This document shows, piece after piece, positions 51,745 through 59,517 of a stretch of 64,000 nt of DNA. The position numbers were made by a program, and so were the translations under genes. The notes under the pieces were generated by a model. That model saw only the letters and a list, made by a program, of their open reading frames with translations, did not search any database and was not told where the DNA came from. Every line of letters begins with the position of its first letter. Position 1 is the stretch's first letter. The stretch spans positions 1 through 64,000 of the forward strand of contig JACKFB010000012.1 of NCBI GenBank assembly GCA_020632695.1, in the 5' to 3' direction. The DNA is from Deltaproteobacteria bacterium (GTDB lineage Bacteria; Myxococcota_A; UBA9042; PHBI01; JACKFB01).

Positions 51745-52559
51745 GGGCCCTCGCCGGCGTCGTCGTCGGTCTCGGTCGCTGGCGCGCCCTCGGCGGGGGC
51801 CTCGTGGTCTCCCTCGGCCGCCGGGTCCGCCGGAGCCGCCTCCGGGGGAGCGTCCCAGCGGTAGCCCTCGACCAGCAGGGTGCGCGTGCCCGCCTCGATG
51901 CCCACCACCTTGTGGGCCGGGTCCACGTAGAGCGTCGCCAGCGGTGCGCCGGCCCGCTGGACCGCCCAGGAGGTGGTGTCGATGGCGCCGCCCTTCGGCC
52001 CGGTGATCCGCCGCGGCGCCCCGCGGTTGGCCACCAGCGCCTCCTGCTTGCGCGTCGACGCGTCCAGGGCCGTCAGCGCCACCGACGCGGCGGTGGAATC
52101 GAGGCGCTCAGCCCAGGTCGCCGCCACGTGCAGCGCTCGCGGGTCCCACACCACCACCTTCGTGTCGCTGCGCGGCCAGTCCACCGGCTTGGTGTCCTCG
52201 TTGAGGGTCACCACCCGCAGCCCGTCTCCGTGCCGGAACGCGAACACGCCCTTGCCCTGCCGTGCCTCGAGCTGCCGCCGGTACTTGACGATGCGCTGGT
52301 CGCCGTCGAGCTGCAGGAAGCTGGTCAGGAAGGGCCGCTTGTCGCCCTTCTTGCGCACCTGCCCCGAGGCGTATCGGGCGGTGTCACCCTTGGCCACGCG
52401 CAGGGTCTCGAGGCCGACCTCCTTGCCGGCCTCGCGCGCGATGAAGCGCGTCTCCCGCGGCTTGGCCCCGTCGTCGCCCGCCAGGGCGCCGCCCGCAGGC
52501 GCGAGCACCGCCGCGAGGACCAGGAGGGGGGCGAGAAACCTGCGGTGGTGCACGGTCAT
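51741..52559 (-). CDS. secreted protein of unknown function
   Basis: The 272-residue product has a signal peptide (RRFLAPLLVLAAVLAPAGGALAG). A central domain is rich in beta strands: RETRFIAREAGKEVGLETLRVAKGDTARYASGQVR, SFLQLDGDQRIVKYRRQLEARQGKGVFAFRHGDGLRVVTLNE. A C-terminal Ala/Glu/Pro tail follows. The opening strands resemble DUF6134/DUF3108-like periplasmic domains in pattern, but the match is weak. It is first in the operon with gshB and the 207-residue protein, behind a TTGACA promoter. Confidence 0.65.
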   Translation of the reverse strand: MTVHHRRFLAPLLVLAAVLAPAGGALAGDDGAKPRETRFIAREAGKEVGLETLRVAKGDTARYASGQVRKKGDKRPFLTSFLQLDGDQRIVKYRRQLEARQGKGVFAFRHGDGLRVVTLNEDTKPVDWPRSDTKVVVWDPRALHVAATWAERLDSTAASVALTALDASTRKQEALVANRGAPRRITGPKGGAIDTTSWAVQRAGAPLATLYVDPAHKVVGIEAGTRTLLVEGYRWDAPPEAAPADPAAEGDHEAPAEGAPATETDDDAGEGP

Positions 52560-52588
52560 GTTGCTCCGTTGTCTCGGGTGCTGCCCCC

Positions 52589-52617
52589 GGTTAGTGTGGC
52601 GGCGTCGGCGCTGTCAA
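52589..52617 (-). promoter_or_regulatory. promoter of the gshB operon
   Basis: Perfect TTGACA (52617-52612) is followed after 17 bp by CTAACC (52594-52589), a poor -10. It lies 30 bp before the first ATG at 52559. Confidence 0.35.
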
Positions 52618-52648
52618 GCGCGGGGGTCGGCGGCGCGAGGGCGTTTGC

Positions 52649-53488
52649 GTGAAGTTCATCAAGTACCACGGGCTCGGCAACGACTTCCTGGTCTTCGCGC
52701 GGGGGCTGGACGGCGCCCGCTCGTTGACGCCCGAGGAGGTGGTGGCGGTCTGCGACCGGCGCTTCGGCGTCGGCGCCGACGGGGTCATCCTCGCTCGCCC
52801 CTCCGAGGTGGCCGCGCTGCGCATGGAGCTGGTGAACAGCGACGGCACCACGCCGGAGATGTGCGGCAACGGCATCCGGTGCCTGGTGGCCTACGCCGTC
52901 GATGAGCTGGGCTTCGCCGAAAACCCGCTGGAGGTCGAGACCCTGGCGGGCGTGCTCGCCTGCGCCTGGCGGCGCGGCGAGGACGGCAGGATGGCCTCCG
53001 TGCGCGTGTCGATGGGCCGGCCGGTCTTCGAGCGGGCCCTGATCCCGGTCGCGGGCGAAGGCGACGCCCTCGCGCTCGAGGTGAGCACGCCCGAGCGCAC
53101 CTTCGTCGGCACCGGCGTGGGCACCGGCAACCCGCACTACGTCCTCTTCGGCGACGCGCGCCGCGAGACGGCGAGCCACTACGGGCCGCTGCTCGAGCGC
53201 CACCCGACCTTCCCGCGCGGCACCAACGTGGAGTTCGCCGAGGTGCTGGCGCCCGACCACATCCGCCTCACCGTCTGGGAGCGCGGCTGCGGCCTGACGA
53301 TGGCTTGCGGCACCGGCGCGACCGCCACCGTCGCGGCCGCGGTTCGACACGGCCTGGTGCGGGCCGACGCGCCCGTGCGAGTGAGCCTGCCCGGCGGTGA
53401 CCTGGCGATCACCGTCAGCGCCGCGTTGGACGCCGCCATCATGGAGGGCCCGGCGCGCGAGGTGTTTCGCGGCCGGATCCACATCTGA
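52649..53488 (+). CDS. dapF: diaminopimelate epimerase
   Basis: The 279-residue product converts LL- to meso-diaminopimelate for lysine and peptidoglycan synthesis. FIKYHGLGNDFLVF is the N-terminal signature. The two catalytic cysteines are in TPEMCGNGIRC (about residue 73) and MACGTGATA (about 218), and GTGNPHYVLF and RGTNVEFAEV are conserved substrate loops. The usual GAGE-T-L before the second Cys is changed to GCGLTM, which adds a third Cys close to the active site. GTG at 52649 directly precedes the conserved KFIKYHG. It diverges from the gshB operon and converges on rplC. Confidence 0.95.
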   Translation: MKFIKYHGLGNDFLVFARGLDGARSLTPEEVVAVCDRRFGVGADGVILARPSEVAALRMELVNSDGTTPEMCGNGIRCLVAYAVDELGFAENPLEVETLAGVLACAWRRGEDGRMASVRVSMGRPVFERALIPVAGEGDALALEVSTPERTFVGTGVGTGNPHYVLFGDARRETASHYGPLLERHPTFPRGTNVEFAEVLAPDHIRLTVWERGCGLTMACGTGATATVAAAVRHGLVRADAPVRVSLPGGDLAITVSAALDAAIMEGPAREVFRGRIHI

Positions 53489-53547
53489 CGCGGTGAGGGG
53501 TCCCGGCGTCGGGGCCGCCGGACACGGCGGGCGCAACGTCTGGGAGC

Positions 53548-53716
53548 GTGTAGCGGATAGGGGATTCGGCGGGTGGATTCGAGGTGATTCGGCGAGGCTT
53601 GGCGGAGCGAAGCCGTTTCCAGAACCCGAAGCAAACCCAGGGGTCTACCGCGGCTGTCCTGGGACGCCGAGGCGCCCGAAAGCGCCCGGAGCCGACGAAT
53701 CAGCCATCCGCTACAC
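53548..53716. repeat. 169-bp element bounded by 25-bp imperfect inverted repeats
   Basis: The arms at 53548-53572 and 53692-53716 match at 21 of 25 positions, with GTGTAGCGGAT and GATTCG identical. GGGAGC (53542-53547) and GCTCCC (53724-53729) extend the pairing after a bulge. The left half also has three GATTCGRNG-like direct repeats at 53563-53597. No open frame is present. The element sits between the stop codons of dapF and rplC. It could be a bidirectional terminator-like structure or a miniature inverted-repeat element. Confidence 0.65.
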
Positions 53717-53756
53717 GGTCCTGGCTCCCCGAGCGCTGGGCCCGGGGGGCGATGGA

Positions 53757-54404
53757 CTACTTGCGGCCCAGGCTGCGGTTGACGGTGACGATCCCGTTCT
53801 TCGCGCCGGGGACCGCGCCCTTCACCAGCAGCAGGTTCTGCTCGGGATAGACCGCCACGACCTGCAGGCCGCGCTGGGTCACCCGGTCATTGCCCATCTG
53901 GCCGGCCATGCGCTTGCCGGGGATGACCCGCGAGGGCCAGGCCGACTGGCCGATGGAGCCGGAGTGCCGCTTGTACTCGTGAGTACCGTGGCCCTTCTCC
54001 TTGGCGCCCTTGAAGCCGTGTCGCTTCATGACGCCCTGGAATCCACGGCCCTTCGTGGTGGCGCACACGTCCAGCTTCTGGCCCGGACGGAACATCTCCA
54101 CGGTCAGCTCGCCGCCGACCTCGATGCCCTCGAGCTCGGCGTCCTTCATCCGGAACTCGCGCAGCACGCGCGCCGGCGCGACCTTGGCGTGGTGGAACAC
54201 GCCCAGCTCCGGCCGGTTCAGCTTCTTCTCCGCGATCTCGCCGTAGCCGACCTTGACCGCCGAGTAGCCTTCCTTGCCGTCACGGCGCTTCACCTGGACG
54301 ACCCGGTTCGGGCCCACCTCGAGGATGGTGACCGCCACCAGATTGCCGTACTGGTCGAAGACCTGCGTCATTCCGACCTTCTTGCCTACCAAGCCCTGCG
54401 CCAT
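53757..54404 (-). CDS. rplC: 50S ribosomal protein L3
   Basis: The 215-residue protein is full-length bacterial L3, which nucleates 23S rRNA assembly near the peptidyl transferase centre. The N-terminus GLVGKKVGMTQVFDQYGNLVAVTILEVGPN, the central ATTKGRGFQGVMKRHGFKG and the loop IGQSAWPSRVIPGKRMAGQMGNDRVTQ are all conserved. ATG at 54404 has GAGGTGA upstream. Unlike in most bacteria, neither rpsJ (upstream) nor rplD/rplW (downstream) is attached. It stands alone with a strong promoter, between an agmX-like gene and convergent dapF. Whether another copy exists in the S10 operon cannot be seen here. Confidence 0.97.
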   Translation of the reverse strand: MAQGLVGKKVGMTQVFDQYGNLVAVTILEVGPNRVVQVKRRDGKEGYSAVKVGYGEIAEKKLNRPELGVFHHAKVAPARVLREFRMKDAELEGIEVGGELTVEMFRPGQKLDVCATTKGRGFQGVMKRHGFKGAKEKGHGTHEYKRHSGSIGQSAWPSRVIPGKRMAGQMGNDRVTQRGLQVVAVYPEQNLLLVKGAVPGAKNGIVTVNRSLGRK

Positions 54405-54465
54405 GGCCCTCACCTCGTGTCTCGTCGCCCGGGGATTGCCCAGGGGCCCGCCCAGCGGACGCGGG

Positions 54466-54494
54466 AAGCTAACAGCGCCCCCCAGGGGTGTCAA
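54466..54494 (-). promoter_or_regulatory. strong promoter of rplC
   Basis: TTGACA (54494-54489) and TAGCTT (54471-54466) are separated by 17 bp, about 60 bp before the ATG. The GTTAGCTT context resembles the high-output promoters of ribosomal genes. Confidence 0.65.
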
Positions 54495-54524
54495 TCGCGA
54501 ATCCGTCCGCTGAGAGCGGCCCGG

Positions 54525-56638
54525 TCAGCGGAGGACGATCGGGTAGTTCACGATCATCTGCGGGTCGGTGAAGCCAGAGAACTTCGTGGCCAGCAGCGCG
54601 TTGACGATGCAGCTCTGCACGTCGCTGGTGGTGCCGCCGCCCCCGGTGACCCGCGCCGAGGTCACCGCGCCCGATGACGCGATGACGATCGTGGTCTTCA
54701 CGGTCACCGACCCCGGCGGCCGATCGGGCTGCGACGCGTAGCAGGCCGAGAAGCTGCCGTGCCGCTTGCGCAGCGTACCCTTGAGCGCGGCGGCACCGAG
54801 CTTGGGCGGCAGGCCACTGCCGGCCGAGCCCGAGTCGTCGCTGGCCGGGGCCGGCTCCTCGGCCTTCTTCTTCTCGTTGAGCTGCTTGAGCAGGTCGTTG
54901 ACGTCCTTGCTCGAGCCGCCGGCCGTGGGGGCAGCCTTCGGGACCTCGGGCTCACGCCGCGGCTCGGGCTTGGGCTCCGGCTTCGGCTCCGCGTGGGCCT
55001 TGGGCTCCGCCTTGGGGCGCGTGGGCTCCGGCTTGGGCCTGGTGGGTTCGGGCGCCGCCGCCTTCGCGGGCTCCTCCTTCGCCTCCGGGGCGGCCGCCTT
55101 GTCGGCCTCCGCGGGTGCCTCAGCGCCGGCTTCGGCGCCCTCGGCCGCTGCTGCCGCGGGCTCGGCGCCGGCTTCCGGCTCGGCGCCAGCCGCCGCAGCG
55201 GCCTCGGCGCCCGCAGGCGCGCCTCCTCGGCGCCGGCCGCTGCCGCCGCCGCAGTCCCGGCCTCCGCCACCGCCGCGCCCTTGTCGGCTGCGGCGGCCGC
55301 CGGAGCGGCCTGCTCGGTCGCAGGCGCCACCGTGCGCGCCTCCGGTGCCGGCGTGGGCGTCTGCTGGCTCATCATCCACCACATGACCACCCCGCCGACG
55401 CCCAGCGCCAGCACGGCGACCATCGCCATCTTCAGACCCGACGACCGGCGACGCTGCACGATGGGGGCGGCCAGCGTCACGCCGCTGCTGCCGCCGGGCA
55501 GGACGAGCGACGACGCCGCGTCGTCCCCGAAGGGGTTTCCGGAGGTGTCCTCGCGCACGTTCGACCGGGCGGCCACCGCGCGGATGTCGATGAGCCCGCT
55601 GGACTCGGTCACCAGGGAGTCCTCGTGGGTGCCCGTCGCCTCGCCCGAGCTCCCGATGTCGTCGAGGCTGAAGAGGACCGAGGTCTCGCGGCGGCCGTGG
55701 ACGCCGGCCGAGCCGCCGCCCGACGCGCTGTCGTCGAAGTCGTCGCTGCCGAAGATGTCGTCATCGTCGGCGGCTCCCGCGACCACCTCCGGGGAGTCGA
55801 AGAGCGACGACGAGGCCTTGGCGGGCGCCTCGCCCGAGCCCTTGGAGGCGCCGGCTCCGTCGCTGCTCGAGCCGAAGAGCGGCATGTCGAGGTCGGAGCT
55901 CCCGTCGTCGGAGCCGGGGCTGTCGAAGGAGCCGAAGAGCGGGGCGTCGGCGGCCGGCGTCGCCGACTCCGCGGCCTCGTCCTCGTCGTCGGCGCCGAAG
56001 AGCGAGGCCGCGTCGTTCTTGGAGCTGGTGGCGAACAGGCTCTCGCTGGCGTACTGGGCGTGCGCCGCGGCGATCTGCTCCTGGGGGATCATCGTCGTGT
56101 CCGAGCCCTCCTCCTCGGGCGGGGCCTCCGCCTCCGGGGCCTCGGCGGCTGGCGCCTCGCTCTCGGGCGGCGCCGCCTCGGGTGTGAGGGCCGAGAGCTC
56201 GTGGATCGTCTTCATCGCGGTGCTGGCGGCGGCGATCTCGGCCTCGGTCGCGCGCTCGGCCGGCGTCTCCGCGGGAGCCTCGGCGCGGGCCTCCGGCACG
56301 GGCGCGGGGGCGTGCTCCACCATCGACGCGAGGGCATCCACCGACTGCAGATGCTCCCAGGAGGCCATCCCCTGGCACCACACGTAGCTGTCGCCGGCCA
56401 GGACGCCCTCGTCCACCAGGCGCTGCAGCTCGTCCCGCTCGACCGGCCCCTTACGCTCCGTCCCGACCGCGTAGTACCAGGCCGTCTCCGCGCCGCCGTC
56501 GCCATCGGCCGCGATTCCCTGCACGAGGATCGGCGCGCCGCACTTGCGGCACGTGATCTTGAACGTGCGCCCGGCCCCACGGACCTTGTCGTCCGGGACG
56601 GCGTACCGGGTGTTGCAGGACTCGCAGTTGATCTTCAT
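54525..56638 (-). pseudogene. AgmX/PglI-type gliding protein gene with a -1 frameshift near 55220
   Basis: The first frame (56638 to about 55220) encodes an MJ0042 zinc finger (CESCNTRYAVPDDKVRG, then CRKCGAPILV), a GYF_2 domain (WYYAVGTERKGPVERDELQRLV, about residues 53-105), a long acidic Ser/Ala/Glu linker, and one transmembrane helix near residue 403 (KMAMVAVLALGVGGVVMWWMM). After an Ala/Glu-rich stretch the coding sense moves to another frame, which continues to 54525 through a Pro/Lys/Glu periplasmic linker to the AgmX/PglI C-terminal domain (LRKRHGSFSACYASQPDRPPGSVTVKTTIVI). Adding one base near 55220 would restore one protein of about 700 residues. Such proteins act in adventurous gliding. 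A true mutation, programmed slippage or a sequence error are all possible. Confidence 0.8.
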
Positions 56639-56707
56639 GGGGCGGTTCCAGGGAGCGTCGGGTGGGTGCGCGCAGCGCAGTGGAGCGCGGCGCGCGAGGG
56701 GGCTCTG

Positions 56708-56713
56708 ATTATA
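56708..56713 (-). promoter_or_regulatory. -10 box of the agmX-like gene
   Basis: A perfect TATAAT lies in an AT-rich island (56707-56730) that stands out from the GC-rich surroundings, 70 bp before the ATG. No clear -35 hexamer is seen at 16-18 bp. TTGCCC occurs at 20 bp. Confidence 0.45.
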
Positions 56714-56863
56714 TAGGTGATTATCTGAATGCTGGGCAACCCCTGCGCGGGAGGCCCGACCTTCAGTCTACCGCAACGCATGACCCGGCCGATTCATGCG
56801 ATCGCTTCCCCATCCAACCGCTACCCGAGCCGGGACGCCAGTTTCCGTGGCGGCGGCGGCGGC

Positions 56864-58213
56864 TCAGGCGCGCCGGTAGCGGTGCATCCGGCGTCTCAGC
56901 GCGGCCCGGGACATGGTGTCCAGCTCGCCCACGACGGTGAGCTGGGCGCGCGACGGCGACAGGTAGCGCTCGGCGGCGCGCGCGACGGCGGCGGGATCGA
57001 GGGCCAGCATGCGATCGTGGCGATCGCGGATGCCGGAGTGCGGCATCTGCAGCCGCTCCAGCCCGATCCAGGAGCAGACGGCGCCCGGGGAGTCGACGGT
57101 GGAGCTCAGCTCGAAGAAGTAGCGCCTGCGCATCCGCTCCCACTCCTCGGGCTCGGGCGGACAGCGGACCAGCGCCTCGAGCACCTCGAGCATGCCGTCC
57201 ACCACCGCCGTCGCGTTCTTGTGGGACACCGTGGCCTCGACCGCCATGACGCTGACGCCTTCGTAGGCCTCCAGGTCCACGCTGACGTCGTAGGCGAGGC
57301 AGCGCTCCTCCACGATCGCCTGGCGCAGCCGCGCGCAGCTCCCATCGTCCAGCAGGCGCTGGGCCGCCAGCAGCGCCGTCCAGTCGGGGGACGCCTCCCC
57401 TGGCAGGGCCCAGGCGAGCTGGATCGAGGTCTGGCTGCCGCTGGCCTTGGTGTACTCGAAGGCCGGCAGGTCGGGCCTCACCTGGGGGACCCGGCTGGGC
57501 ATCCGCGTGCCCGGCGGCAGGTCCCCGAAGGCCGCCGCCGCCGCGCGAGCGACCTCCTGGGCCTGCACCGGGCCGGCGACCACGACCACCATGTTGCGCC
57601 CGACGTAGTGCTCGGCGTGCCAGCGGCGGCAGTCCTGCTCGGTGAAGGCGGCCAGCCGGCGCGGGGTGCCGCCGATCTTGAAGGCGATCGGGTCGCCCGG
57701 GAAGAGCGCGCGCTTGGCCAGGTTGTCGACGTCGATGTCGCGCCCGCGCTCGTCGACCTCGTCGGCGATCTCCTCGAGGATGACCCGCCGCTCCAGATCG
57801 ACGCCCGCGAAGAGCGGCCGCCCCAGCATCGCGCCCAGGATGTCGAGGATCGCCGGCACGTCGTCGGGCGCGCATACGGCGTCGAAGGCGCTGAAGTCCC
57901 GATAGGTGGCGCCGCCCAGGCCCGGGGTGACCTGCTCGGCCGCCACGTTCAGCTCCCAGCTCGTCGGGTAGGCCTCGCAGCCCCGGAAGAGCACGTGCTC
58001 GAGCAGGTGGCTGAGGCCGTTGTCGCCGGCGTCCTCGTAGCGAGAGCCGACCCGGGCGAACACGCTGACGGCGGCGGCGTGAAGGTGCGCCATGGGCGCC
58101 ACGGCCACCACCAGCCCGTTGGAGAGGGTCGTGAGGTGGACCGCGGGCCACGAGGTCGCCAGCGAGCCGCGCTGGGCCCCGTCTGCGCTGGGCTTCGGCC
58201 ACGACGTTGTCAT
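56864..58213 (-). CDS. M16 family zinc peptidase
   Basis: The 449-residue protein has the M16 inverted zinc motif HLLEH (about residue 77, in GLSHLLEHVLFRG) with the distal Glu in EEIADEVDERG (about residue 150). It has the two half-domains of the PqqL/YmxG/mitochondrial processing peptidase fold: LTTLSNGLVVAVAP, DARVGSRYEDAGDN-like strands, then the C-terminal half from YTKASGSQTSIQLAWALPG. No signal peptide is seen, so a cytoplasmic location is likely. ATG at 58213 has GGAGGTGAG directly upstream, which is better than an ATG 33 bp earlier. It is divergent from the RelA/SpoT-like gene. Confidence 0.88.
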   Translation of the reverse strand: MTTSWPKPSADGAQRGSLATSWPAVHLTTLSNGLVVAVAPMAHLHAAAVSVFARVGSRYEDAGDNGLSHLLEHVLFRGCEAYPTSWELNVAAEQVTPGLGGATYRDFSAFDAVCAPDDVPAILDILGAMLGRPLFAGVDLERRVILEEIADEVDERGRDIDVDNLAKRALFPGDPIAFKIGGTPRRLAAFTEQDCRRWHAEHYVGRNMVVVVAGPVQAQEVARAAAAAFGDLPPGTRMPSRVPQVRPDLPAFEYTKASGSQTSIQLAWALPGEASPDWTALLAAQRLLDDGSCARLRQAIVEERCLAYDVSVDLEAYEGVSVMAVEATVSHKNATAVVDGMLEVLEALVRCPPEPEEWERMRRRYFFELSSTVDSPGAVCSWIGLERLQMPHSGIRDRHDRMLALDPAAVARAAERYLSPSRAQLTVVGELDTMSRAALRRRMHRYRRA

Positions 58214-58362
58214 CTCACCTCCACCCGGATTATCGTCTGCATGCATAAGGGCCTCTGCCCTGGGCCCGTGGAGTCGGCCGGTGACCGCGCCGGATCGCAC
58301 TCGGCGGAAGGGCACGAGGCCGATGGCCGGAATCTGGCCGCGGGAGACGAGCGCACTTAGCC

Positions 58363-59517
58363 ATGTCGGTGAACGAGGTCAACATCCAGCTCGATGCGAC
58401 GACCGCTACGGCCCTCGAGCTGGCGGCGGGACCGCTGCAGATCCATGAGCGCGCGGCGGCCGACGCGGCCCGCCGGGAGGCCCTGCTCGGGACCATGACG
58501 CCGGTGGACGCCAGGGCGATCCGCTCGCTGCTCTCGGGCCGCTCGGTCATCGACTGGAGGCGGCTCTCGTTCAACGAGCGCGACGAGGTGGTGCGCTTCC
58601 TCGACGCCAACGGCTTCGACGTCCACCGGCCGCTGGAGCTGGGGCGCCTGCGAGAGCTGCACCGCCGCGCCCTCGAGTACGTCGCCGCCACCTGGGACCT
58701 GCCGATCCCGGCCACGGTCCGCGACGATCGCGACCTGTGTCAGCTCTTCCTCCTCGCCTCGGCGCCGGGCGGGGACGAACAGCGGGCCGCCTGCGTCGTG
58801 CTCAAGGTGATGCACGTCATCAACCACCTCGAGGCCCGCCGCCTCATCCATCACCTCAACGTGAGCGAGCGCGCCCTGTACGACGCCGCGGGCAGCAAGG
58901 TCGACGAGTTCGTCCAGCGCATGCACCGCGACGGGCTCGGCGTCATCGGCTACGTGCCCTCCAAGAAGACCGACCACAGCCTGGTCACCAAGCTCATCTC
59001 CAAGCCGCGGGTCACCGCCGCGCAGATCTTCGACAAGCTGCGATTTCGGCTCACCACCCGCGAGCGCGCCGACATCGTCCCGGTGATCCTCTGGCTGACG
59101 CGCCACCTCTTCCCCTTCAACCATGTCGTGCCGGGCGAGACCCACAACACCATCCTCGACGAGGAGGCGCTGGCGCGCACCGTGGACAGCCACTTCGCGG
59201 ACTCCCTGCCCTTGTGGGACGAGGGCTCGGACATCGAGGAGCCCAACAACCCGATGACCTCGGACCGGTTCCGCATGGTCAACTTCGTGGTCGAGCTGCC
59301 CGTGCGGGTCTCCCGCATCCGCCACGAGCTGCCGCAGCGCCTGGACCACCTGGGCCACGTGGTGCTGGTGGCGCTGGAGTTCCAGCTCTTCGACCGGGCC
59401 ACCGCGGAGGACAACGAGCGCGGCGACAGCAGCCACGCCGCCTACAAGCAGCGGCAGCTCGACACCGTCAGTCGGCGTCTGTGGGGCGCCGGGCCACCGC
59501 CGATGCGGCCCCGCTGA
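58363..59517 (+). CDS. TIGR04552-like protein with a divergent RelA/SpoT-synthetase-like domain
   Basis: The 384-residue protein resembles the delta-proteobacterial family TIGR04552 by length and composition; this family name is from memory. Residues 200-365 follow the motif order of the (p)ppGpp synthetase fold: a Lys/Arg-rich helix then IFDKLRFRLTTR (222-233, like DxxGxRI), HLFPFNHVVPGETHNTI (248-264, like the PIPGxxKDYI strand), VVLVALEFQLFD (333-344, like the EVQIRT strand with the catalytic Glu), and SSHAAYKQRQ (357-366, like AAHWxYK). The N-terminal 190 residues are helical and lack an HD hydrolase motif. There is no Shine-Dalgarno sequence before the ATG. Its last 50 bp overlap the opposing kinase gene. 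Nucleotide synthesis is an inference. Confidence 0.65.
   Translation: MSVNEVNIQLDATTATALELAAGPLQIHERAAADAARREALLGTMTPVDARAIRSLLSGRSVIDWRRLSFNERDEVVRFLDANGFDVHRPLELGRLRELHRRALEYVAATWDLPIPATVRDDRDLCQLFLLASAPGGDEQRAACVVLKVMHVINHLEARRLIHHLNVSERALYDAAGSKVDEFVQRMHRDGLGVIGYVPSKKTDHSLVTKLISKPRVTAAQIFDKLRFRLTTRERADIVPVILWLTRHLFPFNHVVPGETHNTILDEEALARTVDSHFADSLPLWDEGSDIEEPNNPMTSDRFRMVNFVVELPVRVSRIRHELPQRLDHLGHVVLVALEFQLFDRATAEDNERGDSSHAAYKQRQLDTVSRRLWGAGPPPMRPR

Noticed and set aside
53584..53850. Small plus-strand gene between dapF and rplC
   Set aside because: It crosses the inverted-repeat element and the end of rplC in antisense, with no ribosome site or conserved feature.
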